A stretch of DNA of 64,000 nucleotides from Coprothermobacter sp. (GCA_013824685.1 PNOG01000023.1:1-64000), one strand, 5' to 3'; numbered from the stretch's first letter, positions 16,537 through 25,439 are shown. The notes: a model not told the origin generated them from the sequence alone. Made by a program: numbers and translations.

Positions 16537-16932
16537 ATGATGGCGCCGTGTGGCATGGACTGCGGCATCTGTCTCGCCCACCTGCGCGACAGGAACCGCT
16601 GTGCCGGGTGCCTAGCCGAAGAGGGGCCGAAGCAGAAGCACTGCCTGGTCTGCAGTATCAAGACGTGCGCCTTGAGGAGTGAGGGAGCCACCTTCTGCTT
16701 CGACTGCACCAAGTATCCGTGCCGAAGACTCCGACAGCTGGACCTGCGCTATCGGACCAAGTATGGCATGAGCATGCTGGAGAACCTGGATCGCATCCGC
16801 GAGCTGGGACTGAAACAGTTCATGGTCATCGAGAACACCCGTTGGGTCTGCCCGTCGTGCGGCAGCCCCATCTGCGTCCATGACCGGCGCTGCTACACGT
16901 GTGGCGTTCAGTACGAGCGGACGGTGTCTTGA
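16537..16932 (+). CDS. DUF3795 Cys-rich protein
   Basis: 131 residues from ATG 16537. It opens with APCGMDCGICLAH, the DUF3795 signature, then C-x2-C pairs (CAGC, CLVC, CFDC) and a C-terminal zinc-ribbon-like CPSCGSP with CYTCG. Fourteen or so Cys suggest zinc or Fe-S binding; the function is unknown. An in-frame TTG at 16477 would extend the N-terminus into the previous gene, but homologues begin at this MxAPCG and I see no ribosome site for either choice, so the start is uncertain. Confidence 0.75.
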   Translation: MMAPCGMDCGICLAHLRDRNRCAGCLAEEGPKQKHCLVCSIKTCALRSEGATFCFDCTKYPCRRLRQLDLRYRTKYGMSMLENLDRIRELGLKQFMVIENTRWVCPSCGSPICVHDRRCYTCGVQYERTVS

Positions 16933-16984
16933 CAGGAACTCAGTCCTATCCACAATATCAGTAACAACTGATTATACGGATAGG
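16929..16984 (+). promoter_or_regulatory. promoter and nested palindrome upstream of hgcC-like/arsM
   Basis: TTGACA at 16929-16934 overlaps the previous stop codon. Downstream lies ATCAGT-AACA-ACTGAT (16957-16972) nested inside CCTATCC (16945-16951) and GGATAGG (16978-16984). The inner dyad covers the likely -10 and transcription start, and the outer arm abuts the ribosome site of the gene at 16992. A metalloid-responsive ArsR-type repressor site is a reasonable guess, but no arsR gene is in the window. Confidence 0.45.
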
Positions 16985-16991
16985 AGGTATC

Positions 16992-17282
16992 ATGGCAGAC
17001 AACAAGCAGAAACAGCATTGCTGCACACCATCGACAGCCGAATGCTGCAAGGTGGAATCCGTCGTTACGATCGACGAGCGCGGGCAGATGATTCTTCCCA
17101 AGGACCTGCGGGAGAAGGTCGGCCTTGTGGCGGGCGACAAGCTGGTGATCGCAACCTCCATGAACAACGGAAAGCTGGGCTTCCTGATGATGTTCAGGGC
17201 AGATGATTTTGGTGACATGGTCAAGGGTGTCGTAGGGCCTGTGATGCGAGCCGTCTGGATGGACGACAAGGAGGAGAAATGA
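16992..17282 (+). CDS. AbrB/SpoVT-type protein, HgcC-like
   Basis: 96 residues. A Cys-rich head ([15 protein letters not shown]) precedes a swapped-hairpin AbrB domain ([20 protein letters not shown]). This layout is that of proteins annotated as HgcAB-associated HgcC and of similar proteins coupled to arsM. The Cys pairs could sense or bind a metal(loid). TAGGAGG precedes ATG 16992. The last bases overlap the arsM ATG by 4 (ATGA), so the two are co-translated. hgcA and hgcB are not in this window, so a mercury methylation role is not supported here. Confidence 0.8.
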   Translation: MADNKQKQHCCTPSTAECCKVESVVTIDERGQMILPKDLREKVGLVAGDKLVIATSMNNGKLGFLMMFRADDFGDMVKGVVGPVMRAVWMDDKEEK

Positions 17283-18109
17283 GTGAACTTCCTGTCGACA
17301 AGAAGATCAAGGAGATCGTCAAGGACAAGTACGGGAAGATAGCGACGGGCTCGGGATGTGGATGTGGCTCAGGATGCCGCCCCATGCCCGACGAAGCCGT
17401 CGGCGACATCAGCAAGGGCCTGGGGTACTCTGACGCGGACCTCGCAGCGGTTCCCGAGGGTGCAAACCTGGGTCTCGGCTGTGGCAATCCTCTCGCCTTC
17501 TCGGCCCTCAAAGAAGGGGATGTTGTCCTTGATCTGGGATCCGGCGCCGGGTTCGACAGCTTCCTTGCCGCACGAAAAGTCGGCAAGACCGGCAAGGTCA
17601 TCGGCGTGGACATGACGCCGGAGATGATCGCCAAGGCGACAGCCAACGCGAAGGCCGGCGGGTACGACAATGTGGAGTTCCTGCTGGGGGACATCGAGGC
17701 ACTGCCGCTGCTCGACAACTCGGTCGACGTGGCCATCTCGAACTGCGTGATCAACCTGGTCCCGGACAAGGAAAAGGTGTTCAGGGAACTCTACAGGGTC
17801 CTGCGACCCGGCGGCCGGTTCATGGTCTCCGACCTGGTGCTCCTGAAGGAATTGCCGGAGCGGGTGCGGACGTCGGTGGAGGCCTATGTCGGGTGTGTCG
17901 CGGGGGCCATCCTCAAAGACCAGTACCTGGCAGTCATACGGGGCGCCGGATTCGAGGACGTGCGTATCGTCGACGAGTCCAGCGCAGCCGTGCAGGTAGA
18001 GGATCAGCACGGGCGTCGGCTGACAGAACAGGACGACCCCCGTATCGAGGACCTGGTCCAGTCGATCGCAAGCATCAAGGTCCATGGCGTCAAGAGAATG
18101 ACAGGTTGA
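17279..18109 (+). CDS. arsM: arsenite S-adenosylmethionine methyltransferase
   Basis: 276 residues of the ArsM family, which methylates trivalent arsenic using SAM, giving volatile or excreted species. The SAM-binding motif is [16 protein letters not shown], near residues 83-98. The three conserved arsenic-binding Cys are C68 (GLGCGNP), C156 (ISNCVIN) and C206 (YVGCVAG). The N-terminus carries GCGCGSGC, common in anaerobe ArsM. It overlaps the preceding HgcC-like gene by ATGA. Confidence 0.93.
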   Translation: MSELPVDKKIKEIVKDKYGKIATGSGCGCGSGCRPMPDEAVGDISKGLGYSDADLAAVPEGANLGLGCGNPLAFSALKEGDVVLDLGSGAGFDSFLAARKVGKTGKVIGVDMTPEMIAKATANAKAGGYDNVEFLLGDIEALPLLDNSVDVAISNCVINLVPDKEKVFRELYRVLRPGGRFMVSDLVLLKELPERVRTSVEAYVGCVAGAILKDQYLAVIRGAGFEDVRIVDESSAAVQVEDQHGRRLTEQDDPRIEDLVQSIASIKVHGVKRMTG

Positions 18110-18276
18110 TGTAGTTCGGTGACTGATGCTTGCCGTTGTTCCAGGCACTTGTTGAGTATCAAGGGTCAGGTTTCGGGAACTCGGGGGACGGTCATGCGTC
18201 CTATAAATGACGACGGAAATCAGTTCGTCGAACATGAGAGCAGGGAGACCTGCCAATGCACTACAGGAGGTATGCC

Positions 18277-19035
18277 ATGAAGAAGAGATTTGCGTTTGTT
18301 GCACTGCAGTCCATCGCCATCGTGGCCATTGCGGCTGTCATCGCCTTTTCGCCCGCCCTTGCGGCAAGGCAGTCCGTCAAGGCTGAAACATCGCTGACCA
18401 TTCCGACACCGACCGTCAGCGTGCTTGGCACCGGCAAGGTCACAGTCAAGCCAACCATCGCACGCATCAACTTCGGCGTCTTCACCCACAACGACACGGC
18501 AAATGGCGCCCAGACCGCGAACGACGCTATCGTGGCCAAGATCACTGCTGCCCTCAAGGCCGCAGGCATCAGCGAAGAGGACATCCAGACCACCGGATAT
18601 AGCCTTCAGCCGAGATGGGTATGGGACAAGACCAATGAGAAGAACATCCAGAACGGCTACGACATGAACCACGGCATGATGGTCACGGTTCATGCGATCA
18701 AGGATGCCGGCAAGATCGTCAGCCTGATCGCCGACAATGGTGCCAACACGGTCGACGGCATCTCCTTCGACGTCGACGATGCGACACTCGAGCAGACCAA
18801 GCTCGCCGCCCTCAACCTCGCCATGGCCAGCGCTCGCAAGAGAGCGGACGTCGTCGCCAAGGCAGCCGGCAAGACCATCCTGTCGGTTCAGACGGTCAAC
18901 GTGAATGAGAACTCCTATACACCGTACCCGATGTACAAGGCGGCCGACATGGCAATCTCAGGATCCGGCGCAGCCCCAGTCGAAGCAGGGACTCTCGACG
19001 TTCTGATCAGCGTCAGCGTCACCTACGTGTTCTAG
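18277..19035 (+). CDS. SIMPL-domain (DUF541) exported protein, copy 1
   Basis: 252 residues: signal peptide (KKRFAF to ALAARQ, about 1-30) then a SIMPL/DUF541 domain with VSVLGTGKVTVKPTIARINF and EEDIQTTGYSLQPRW. Members are periplasmic or surface oligomers of unclear function, linked to oxidative and envelope stress. Start ATG 18277 follows CAGGAGG; an in-frame ATG at 18256 lacks a site. It is followed by a strong terminator and a near-duplicate gene. Confidence 0.88.
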   Translation: MKKRFAFVALQSIAIVAIAAVIAFSPALAARQSVKAETSLTIPTPTVSVLGTGKVTVKPTIARINFGVFTHNDTANGAQTANDAIVAKITAALKAAGISEEDIQTTGYSLQPRWVWDKTNEKNIQNGYDMNHGMMVTVHAIKDAGKIVSLIADNGANTVDGISFDVDDATLEQTKLAALNLAMASARKRADVVAKAAGKTILSVQTVNVNENSYTPYPMYKAADMAISGSGAAPVEAGTLDVLISVSVTYVF

Positions 19036-19061
19036 AATCAACAAGATTTTGTCCCAACGAA

Positions 19062-19084
19062 CCCCCGCTTCGTGCGGGGGTTTT
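19062..19084 (+). terminator. intrinsic terminator after SIMPL copy 1
   Basis: CCCCCGC, a 5-base loop, GCGGGGG, then TTTT at 19081-19084. It lies 27 bases after the stop codon. Confidence 0.85.
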
Positions 19085-19243
19085 GCGTTGCGCGGGAAGG
19101 ATGGATGCGACCCGCCGGGGCGCAAAACTTCACCGACAACGGGAACTCTGACGCAACTGCAACGTCCTAGCAATGAACACGAACCACGACTTGCCGAACG
19201 AAGGCAGGCACACATCCTACTTGTGTAGTACAGGAGGTATACC

Positions 19244-20002
19244 ATGAAGAAGAGATTTGCATTTCTTGCACTGCAGTCCATCGCCATCGTGGCCATTGCG
19301 GCCGTCATCGCCTTTTCGCCGGCCCTTGCCGCAAGACAGTCTGTCAAGGCTGACACGACGACCACCGTTCCAACACCATCAGTCAGCGTGACCGGCACCG
19401 GCAAGATCACGGTCAAGCCAACCATTGCGCGCATCAACTTCGGCGTCTTCACCAGCAAGGAGACATCCAGCGCTGCGCAGACTGAGAACGACGCCATCAT
19501 GGTCAAGATCACCGCTGCCCTCAAGGCCGCCGGCATCAAGGATGAGGATATCCAGACCACCGGATACAGCCTTCAGCCCAGGTACGAGTGGAACAAGGAA
19601 ACCGAGAAGTCTGTCCTTGTCGGCTACGACATGAACCACACCATGATGGTCATCGTCCACACTATCAAGGACGCCGGCAAGATCGTCAGCCTGATCGCCG
19701 ACAATGGCGCCAACGTGGTCAACGGCATCTCCTTCGATGTTGACGATGCAACGCTCGAACAGACCAGGCTCGCCGCCCTCGACCTCGCCATGACCAGCGC
19801 CCGCAAGAGAGCGGACGTCGTCGCCAAGGCAGCCGGCAAGACCATCCTGTCCGTCCAGACGGTCAACGTGAATGAGAATACCTATTCTCCGAACGCGATC
19901 TACAGGAGCGACATGGCGATGGCCAAGGAAAGCGCACCAGCCCCTGTGGAAGCCGGAACCATGGACATCCTAATCAGCGTCAGCGTCATCTATCTGTTCT
20001 AG
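19244..20002 (+). CDS. SIMPL-domain (DUF541) exported protein, copy 2
   Basis: 252 residues, highly similar to the gene at 18277. The signal peptide is almost identical (ALQSIAIVAIAAVIAFSPAL in both). The mature part differs mainly in the 60-120 region and near the C-terminus. CAGGAGG precedes ATG 19244. It has its own upstream region and its own terminator, so the duplicates can be expressed separately. Confidence 0.88.
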   Translation: MKKRFAFLALQSIAIVAIAAVIAFSPALAARQSVKADTTTTVPTPSVSVTGTGKITVKPTIARINFGVFTSKETSSAAQTENDAIMVKITAALKAAGIKDEDIQTTGYSLQPRYEWNKETEKSVLVGYDMNHTMMVIVHTIKDAGKIVSLIADNGANVVNGISFDVDDATLEQTRLAALDLAMTSARKRADVVAKAAGKTILSVQTVNVNENTYSPNAIYRSDMAMAKESAPAPVEAGTMDILISVSVIYLF

Positions 20003-20030
20003 AATCCCCAGCAGACCGTCCTGAAGAAAA

Positions 20031-20054
20031 CCCCCGCCTCGTGCGGGGGTTTTT
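20031..20054 (+). terminator. intrinsic terminator after SIMPL copy 2
   Basis: CCCCCGC (20031-20037), loop CTCGT, GCGGGGG (20043-20049), TTTTT. The stem is identical to that of the terminator at 19062, so it was duplicated with the gene. Confidence 0.85.
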
Positions 20055-20194
20055 GCTATGAACCTGTCCGCCGGACATGCACATAACCCCTGACACGACA
20101 CAGCAATGCATTCTGCGGTTCAGGGTTTCTTGTCTTGCACAGAACCCTTGACGACATAGACTATGCAGTAGAAGGAGCGACCAGGAGGCAGGAG

Positions 20195-20662
20195 ATGGCG
20201 ACATGGCTGTTTCGGGGCAACCCGAAGGACTTCGACCTCAACGCGTACTTGCAGGTGCACCGCGACATCCGGTGGTACGTCCACCAGCAACTGCTGATCC
20301 CCGAGATGCACCTGGGCGATCCCGTCTACATCTGGCGATCGGATGGCGGTTCCCCCGGAACGGGAGGAATCGTGGCTCATGGGATCTTGTCCGGCCCGGC
20401 TGTCGTGCGCCCTGACAGCAACTTCGTCACCTGGCTGCGCAAGAAGCCCGACGTCTCCATCCCAACGGTCCTCATCAGGCTGGACGACGTCCGCCTGACG
20501 CCCCGCTCCGGTTGCCTGCTCAGGTCAGAGATCCTGCAGGACGCCATCCTGCGGAACTTGCACGCCATCGGCATGCCCAGCGTGACCAACTACAAGCTGA
20601 CCGCGGTCGAAGACGCGCGCCTGGCCCAGGTATGGGAGGGGCGGAGGTTGCGCGACCTGTAG
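20195..20662 (+). CDS. EVE-domain protein, copy 1
   Basis: 155 residues forming a PUA-like EVE domain: WLFRGNPKDFDLNAYL at the start, then GDPVYIWRSDGG and GTGGIVAHGI, which shape the pocket that reads modified bases in characterised EVE/YTH relatives. Start ATG 20195 follows AGGAGG; a longer reading to 20135 has no site. The C-terminus (VTNYKLTAVEDARLAQVW) is shared with the next gene. A stand-alone role in modified nucleic acid recognition is inferred from the family. Confidence 0.85.
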   Translation: MATWLFRGNPKDFDLNAYLQVHRDIRWYVHQQLLIPEMHLGDPVYIWRSDGGSPGTGGIVAHGILSGPAVVRPDSNFVTWLRKKPDVSIPTVLIRLDDVRLTPRSGCLLRSEILQDAILRNLHAIGMPSVTNYKLTAVEDARLAQVWEGRRLRDL

Positions 20663-20774
20663 CGACTGCCGGAGGGTCAGTCGGTCAACCATGCTGACAG
20701 GAATTCAACTCCTCTCTTGATGAATACGAGCAACGGCGTACAGTACTGTCAGGAACGGACATGGGAGGTACGAC

Positions 20775-21236
20775 ATGGCGACTTGGCTGTTTCAGGGGAG
20801 TCCCAAAGACTTTCCCGCCTTCGATGACTATCTTCGCAACTACGCCGAGATTTCGTGGCATGTGCGGCAGAAGCGCGCCGCGGAAGATATATACCCGGAC
20901 GATGAGGTGTACATCTGGCGCCTGGACGGCAACCGGCCGGGAACGGGTGGCATCGTCGCGCACGGGATTCTAATGACCGAGGCTCGGGTCATCCCGGACG
21001 AGGGCAAGAAAGGGTGGGTGAGTCACCAGCCGGGACCAACGGTCCCTTCGGTCGACATCACCCTCGACAATGTTCGTCTGACCCCTGAGGAAGGATGCCT
21101 GACACGAGCGGCCCTGTTGCAGGATGCGGTACTGTGGAACATGCACGTCATCCAGTCACCGCACCTCACCAACTACAAGCTGACCCCTGAAGAAGAGGAG
21201 CGGATCGCCACGCTCTGGCGCGCCGCGAAGCGGTAG
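20775..21236 (+). CDS. EVE-domain protein, copy 2
   Basis: 153 residues, paralogous to the gene at 20195: WLFQGSPKDFPAFDDYL, DDEVYIWRLDGNRPGTGGIV and LTNYKLTPEEEERI. GGGAGG precedes ATG 20775. The N-terminal loops and the region near 75-90 differ most, so the binding pocket may have changed specificity. The 112-bp gap to copy 1 contains TTGATG and TACAGT with a 16-bp spacer (about 20720-20746), a possible separate promoter. Confidence 0.85.
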   Translation: MATWLFQGSPKDFPAFDDYLRNYAEISWHVRQKRAAEDIYPDDEVYIWRLDGNRPGTGGIVAHGILMTEARVIPDEGKKGWVSHQPGPTVPSVDITLDNVRLTPEEGCLTRAALLQDAVLWNMHVIQSPHLTNYKLTPEEEERIATLWRAAKR

Positions 21237-21302
21237 GGGCATCCTCGCTGTCGCAGCAAGGCACCCCTCCGGCATTGCTGCCGGCCAGGACAGTCTGGAC
21301 TT

Positions 21303-21491
21303 CTAGCGAGGTTTCTGGGCGTTGAAGTCTGTGTCGATGACGGAGACCCTGCCCGTCCACCTGTTGATGACGTATTCACGTCCATCCACGTTCGGGACCC
21401 GCTCATACCCAGGGCGGTTGGCCAAGGCGACCGATACGAGTCCGACGAGCGTGCCGATTGCCAGCATCAAAGGTTTTCCTATGTTCATCAT
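21303..21491 (-). CDS. small exported or membrane protein (62 aa)
   Basis: GGAGG lies 8 bases upstream of ATGATG at 21491 on the minus strand. The product has a hydrophobic start (MLAIGTLVGLVSVALA), then a short soluble part with YVINRWTGRVSVID, a pattern common in small hypothetical proteins. It converges on the EVE gene. It is not assignable to a named family. Confidence 0.6.
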   Translation of the reverse strand: MMNIGKPLMLAIGTLVGLVSVALANRPGYERVPNVDGREYVINRWTGRVSVIDTDFNAQKPR

Positions 21492-21643
21492 GAGATCATC
21501 CTCCAGCGTGCTGCCTGTGCAGGACCATGTGGTCCTCACCTATCAAGACGTACTGCGTGCTCACTTGGTTCCCGGCCAGGCCCCATGGACAACGTCCACG
21601 AGTCATGCCCAGTCACCTGGCATACGTCCCTGGCGAGTCCTGG

Positions 21644-21673
21644 TTACATCCTCATCTCTGTATGGCCTATACT
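21644..21673 (+). promoter_or_regulatory. putative promoter of the membrane protein at 21747
   Basis: TTACAT (21644-21649), an 18-bp spacer and TATACT (21668-21673), about 73 bases before the start codon. Confidence 0.4.
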
Positions 21674-21746
21674 GTGACAGGCAGTCTGTTGTACGGGGAT
21701 GCCCGTCACCTAAGATGACAGCACGACATCTCGATGAGGAGGAACC

Positions 21747-22367
21747 ATGAGCCAGCAACCATCCACACTTGGCGGTACGACGACGACGCGACCGACAGAG
21801 GTCCGGCTGAGACCACCTATAGGGCAACTGCAGGGCAGGCCTGCATTATTCGACCCGACCCAGATCGCCGGCGCCGCCGCCTATGCCATCCTGCTGTACC
21901 TCGGCATCCTCTACGGATTCACTCTGGTGCCTGGGACCTCTGGCATGGCTCCCCGTGTCCAGAGCACTATCGCACTTATCGGCAGTCTGTTGCTGACGGG
22001 CATCGTGTTTGGCGTGATGGCCGTCCTGCGTGACCGTCTGGCGCGCCGCCCGCTCGCGGAAGCTCCCGAACAGATCATCAGGCTGGATGACGCCCTGCGA
22101 TGGTTGGTTCCTGCCGACCTCATGCAGTCATATGCCGGCCCCATGACCATGCTTCGCCTTAACCTGCTGGACCTGCTGACCACTGCAGACAGCGCACAGC
22201 AGAGGGTCCCCGCAGCCGCGTATGCAGCATGGCCCACCCCGCTCGACCACCTGGCGGCAGCCACGTTCACTGCGTACTATGGCATCCCAAGTCCCGACGT
22301 CGAGCCGTTCGTGTCCCAGGATGTCATGGAACTGGGACGGTACCTCGCGGAGCGCCACCAAGCCTGA
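21747..22367 (+). CDS. hypothetical membrane protein
   Basis: 206 residues. A Thr-rich N-terminus (about 1-40) precedes two transmembrane helices (about 43-62 and 73-93, AAYAILLYLGILYGF and IALIGSLLLTGIVFGVMAV). The cytoplasmic C-terminal part (about 95-206) is helical. AGGAGGAACC sets ATG 21747. I do not recognise the family. It begins a run of three small same-strand membrane proteins. Confidence 0.7.
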   Translation: MSQQPSTLGGTTTTRPTEVRLRPPIGQLQGRPALFDPTQIAGAAAYAILLYLGILYGFTLVPGTSGMAPRVQSTIALIGSLLLTGIVFGVMAVLRDRLARRPLAEAPEQIIRLDDALRWLVPADLMQSYAGPMTMLRLNLLDLLTTADSAQQRVPAAAYAAWPTPLDHLAAATFTAYYGIPSPDVEPFVSQDVMELGRYLAERHQA

Positions 22368-22485
22368 CTGTACAGATTCTTCAGAGCATCGGACCACGTG
22401 ACGTGGAATCCACAATGTGATAGAATAAGAAAGCACAATCGTTACGGCGCCACAACGGACCGACGTGGCAAGGGGGATGACATCT

Positions 22486-22878
22486 ATGGAACTCAACAAG
22501 GAACGAGGCCCGATCTACTCGAGATATGACCGTGACCGGTCAACCAACTATAGTGCGGTTATTGACTATGCCGCACCCCCGCTGACCAGGGAAGAGATTG
22601 AGTTCATGATGGCCCACAAGATCACGCCGACCGAGGCCGAACCGGGCGACATACGGACCCACGGCGCCAACAGGTACCAGCAAGCTGAAACGCCGCTTCC
22701 TGCTTTTCTGCAATTACTGACGAGCTCCATGGCACAGCGGACTCCAAGCCAGACCGCGAGTCTCCTGAACCGGAATGCGCGCAAGAATCAGGCACAGAGC
22801 AAGGCAGCCCTGATCGGCATCATCATCTGGGTGCTGTTTATTGTCGCCGCCATGCTGATCAGCGTCCTCGGGCGCTAG
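22486..22878 (+). CDS. hypothetical tail-anchored protein
   Basis: 130 residues, hydrophilic and Tyr/Arg-rich for about 105 residues, ending in one hydrophobic helix (AALIGIIIWVLFIVAAMLIS), so probably anchored by its C-terminus. AGGGGGATG lies upstream of ATG 22486; ATG 22477 and GTG 22465 are in-frame alternatives. An extended -10-like TGTGATAGAAT lies at about 22418-22428. Unrecognised. Confidence 0.65.
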   Translation: MELNKERGPIYSRYDRDRSTNYSAVIDYAAPPLTREEIEFMMAHKITPTEAEPGDIRTHGANRYQQAETPLPAFLQLLTSSMAQRTPSQTASLLNRNARKNQAQSKAALIGIIIWVLFIVAAMLISVLGR

Positions 22879-22905
22879 CGGGCAGACAGTCCCGGGAACT
22901 CTGCT

Positions 22906-23334
22906 ATGCTACTCTCCTGGCTGCTCTCCGATACCTGGTTGATGTCCGTTCCCGCACGCGTGGTGGACGTCCTGCTGATGACGGTCACGCTGTGGCTGGC
23001 TTCACGGTGGTGCTGCAGCAAACAGCAGGCTTTTGGCAAAGCTCTGCTTGTCTCCAGCCTCAACGGAGTTCTCGGCATCGGACTGTATGCGCTGTTCGTA
23101 TGGGTGCGCGATACGGGCGCACTGCCCTGGCGTGGTCCGCTGTGGCTCGTCGAGATGTTCCTCGTCGCTCAGACCGTGCTGTTCGCCGTCCTCATCCTCG
23201 TCGCCTACCGACGTGATCGGTGGCGTTCCATCAACGTGGCTCTCGTCGCTCTCACTCTGACGGGTATCATCGAGGCAGGCCTCATCCTGCTTCTGTCCGT
23301 TCTGGCACCTCACACCTCGGGCTTGCAGCGCTGA
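22906..23334 (+). CDS. hypothetical four-helix membrane protein
   Basis: 142 residues with four predicted transmembrane helices (about 12-32, 46-64, 77-97, 108-132) and little outside them. The ribosome site is weak (GGGA). It starts 27 bases after the previous stop. No motif beyond hydrophobicity; function unknown. Confidence 0.6.
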   Translation: MLLSWLLSDTWLMSVPARVVDVLLMTVTLWLASRWCCSKQQAFGKALLVSSLNGVLGIGLYALFVWVRDTGALPWRGPLWLVEMFLVAQTVLFAVLILVAYRRDRWRSINVALVALTLTGIIEAGLILLLSVLAPHTSGLQR

Positions 23335-23424
23335 CAGTATTCGTTTGCCGACTTCCGGGACGAAGAGGGCCCGTGAAACCGGCGCCCAGACGGTCCTGCT
23401 GAACAACGACATGGGAGGTATGGG

Positions 23425-24684
23425 GTGAACACGGAAACGCTCGCCAATTCAGCCACGGAACGCGACAAGCCCAACATGGCCATCAAGACGAGGTGGACAG
23501 TCCCCCTGGCCGGCTTTCTGCTTGGCCTCATGGGTGGGCTTTCTTACACATGGGGCGTCTACGTAGATCCGTTGGCTGACCGCTTTGACTGGACCAGCGC
23601 TGCGGCGATGCTCCCGTTCACGGTATTCATGGTCGTCTTCGCTATCGCCATGGTCCCCGCCGGCAGACTCCAGGACAGACTGGGGCCTCGACGGATCGCC
23701 AGTGCCGGAGCCCTGCTCTTCTTCGCCGCGTATGGTCTCGCGGCACTCGTTGGGCGCTTCCCCTTTGTCTGGTGGCTGACCGTGAGCTACGGGGTCCTGG
23801 GCGGGATTGCCTGCGGGTTGACCTACGCCTGCGTTGCTCCTCCTGTACGCAAGTGGTTTCCCGATCGCCCTGCCTTCGCGGTTTCCACAAGTGTCATGGG
23901 TTTTGGTTTGGCCGCCCTGGTGTTCGCTCCGTTCAAGGCAGCCGTCCTCATCCCCCGTTTCGGCATCGAAGGCACACTCCTGATGAGCGCTCTCATGACC
24001 AGCATTGTCTCACTCGTTGCTGCAAGCATGCTGCGGAATCCTCCAGTTGGGTATGCAGTTCCGGTCACCAAGTCCACCATGGCTTTCCAGGCTCCTCGTG
24101 ACCTTGCTCCGCGTGACATGACACGCAGTCCCATCTTCTGGCTGCTGTGGACCGCGCTTGCCCTGGTAGTGGCTGGCGGACTGACGAGCGTAGGGCTTAT
24201 CCCTTCGTATGGCAAGCTGGTCTTACAGTTGACACCTGCCAGCGCCGCCATCGCAACATCAGTGTTCGCCGGGTTCAACGGGTTCGGAAGGCCCCTCGCT
24301 GGGTATCTCGGCGATCGGTTTGGCAGTGTTCGAGTCATGATCGTGACATGCGTCATACAGGCAATCACCTTCCTCTTGTTCACAACACTAGCCGTCGACC
24401 GTGGAACACTGTACATGACCTCGGCTTTCCTCGGCTGGGGCTTCGCTGCTACGCTGGCGCTGTTCCCGACCATGACATCCAACTCCTTCGGCACTCGACA
24501 TCTCGGTGTGAACTATGGGCTTGTGTTCACTGCGTTTGGCGTCGGGGCGCTGGCCCCCACTGTCGGCGCTACGGTCTTCGACGTGACGGGCAGCTACATG
24601 CCGGTATTTGCATCTGCCGGAGTCCTGGCAGTCCTGGCGCTGGTTGTGTTCGTCGTCCTCAACAGGAGATTTCATCTGAGATGA
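23425..24684 (+). CDS. MFS transporter, oxalate/formate antiporter-like (OFA family)
   Basis: 419 residues, twelve hydrophobic segments. LGLMGGLSYTWGVYVDPLADRFDW (helix 1 region) and GRLQDRLGPRR (loop 2-3, MFS motif A) fit the OFA family of monocarboxylate/oxalate:formate carriers. The second half has GFNGFGRPLAGYLGDRFG, the matching loop 8-9. GTG 23425 is used: GGGAGG lies 6 bases upstream, and the nearby ATG is out of frame. The substrate cannot be read from sequence. Confidence 0.85.
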   Translation: MNTETLANSATERDKPNMAIKTRWTVPLAGFLLGLMGGLSYTWGVYVDPLADRFDWTSAAAMLPFTVFMVVFAIAMVPAGRLQDRLGPRRIASAGALLFFAAYGLAALVGRFPFVWWLTVSYGVLGGIACGLTYACVAPPVRKWFPDRPAFAVSTSVMGFGLAALVFAPFKAAVLIPRFGIEGTLLMSALMTSIVSLVAASMLRNPPVGYAVPVTKSTMAFQAPRDLAPRDMTRSPIFWLLWTALALVVAGGLTSVGLIPSYGKLVLQLTPASAAIATSVFAGFNGFGRPLAGYLGDRFGSVRVMIVTCVIQAITFLLFTTLAVDRGTLYMTSAFLGWGFAATLALFPTMTSNSFGTRHLGVNYGLVFTAFGVGALAPTVGATVFDVTGSYMPVFASAGVLAVLALVVFVVLNRRFHLR

Positions 24685-24845
24685 CCCTGCAACCCCGCCC
24701 GCAGCAGAACCCTGTGGACATCTTTGGGCGGCTCAGGAGCATGCTCAAGGAGTACCGGGGGGCCGTTGCGTCCGCCCGACATCGGGATAAACTGAACTCA
24801 GCATATTTGCCGTTCTCCGGAACCGGCGAGCGAAAAGGGGAGTGA
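24681..24845 (+). CDS. possible small ORF (54 aa) coupled to the MFS gene
   Basis: ATG 24681 overlaps the MFS stop by ATGA and opens a 54-codon frame ending at 24845, just before the next gene. The product is basic and Arg/Gln-rich (DIFGRLRSMLKEYRGAV). Position and coupling favour expression, but there is no independent ribosome site and no recognised family, so it may be chance. Confidence 0.3.
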   Translation: MTLQPRPQQNPVDIFGRLRSMLKEYRGAVASARHRDKLNSAYLPFSGTGERKGE

Positions 24846-25439
24846 ATGATGGCCAGTGCCTTTCAACTTCTGTGGTCCGGATACGTGTTTCTGTTCGATC
24901 TACGCGTCTGGGGATTCGACGTCCTGCCTGACGTTCTTGGATATCTGCTGATAGCCGCCGGCCTGAGGCGTGTCAGCCACCTGAACGACCGCTTCGCCAA
25001 GGCGGCCCGCCTGGCGCCCATCGCCGCACTGGTCTCGCTTGCGGACTTCTATGAGCCTGTAAGAAGCGGCGCCAGCGCCCTGATGCTGACCGGTCCTTCG
25101 TTCAGGACACCTGTCGGCGCAGTGCTCACAGTCGCCGGCATTGGTGTTATCGCCCTCAACTTGCTGATGACCTGGCACCTGATTGGAGGTCTCCTTCAGC
25201 TTGCTCTTGACCGGCGAGACGACGAAATCGCAGACCGATCCACGACCCTGTGGCCCGAGTACAAAGGCGTTCATATCCTGCTGATGATCGTCTGGCCGCT
25301 GGCAGCACTGGTTCCCGCAGTGGGATGGCTCGCCCCGCTTGCCCAGCTCTCGGTGGGGATCGTCGCTTACCTCAGTATGATGGTTTTCCTGCGGCAGGCG
25401 CGACACGCTTTCGGCGAGTCGACAGGGAAAGCCGGCTGA
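24846..25439 (+). CDS. hypothetical multi-pass membrane protein
   Basis: 197 residues with about five hydrophobic segments. It opens with LLWSGYVFLFDLRVWGFDVLPDVLGYLLIAAGL, split over the first two segments, a pattern seen in uncharacterised Firmicutes-type membrane proteins. AAAGGGGAG precedes ATGATG 24846. Function unknown. Confidence 0.65.
   Translation: MMASAFQLLWSGYVFLFDLRVWGFDVLPDVLGYLLIAAGLRRVSHLNDRFAKAARLAPIAALVSLADFYEPVRSGASALMLTGPSFRTPVGAVLTVAGIGVIALNLLMTWHLIGGLLQLALDRRDDEIADRSTTLWPEYKGVHILLMIVWPLAALVPAVGWLAPLAQLSVGIVAYLSMMVFLRQARHAFGESTGKAG

Noticed and set aside
16992-17282. Mercury methylation (hgc) locus
   Set aside because: Only the HgcC-like partner is present; no hgcA or hgcB is in the window, and the coupled gene is arsM.
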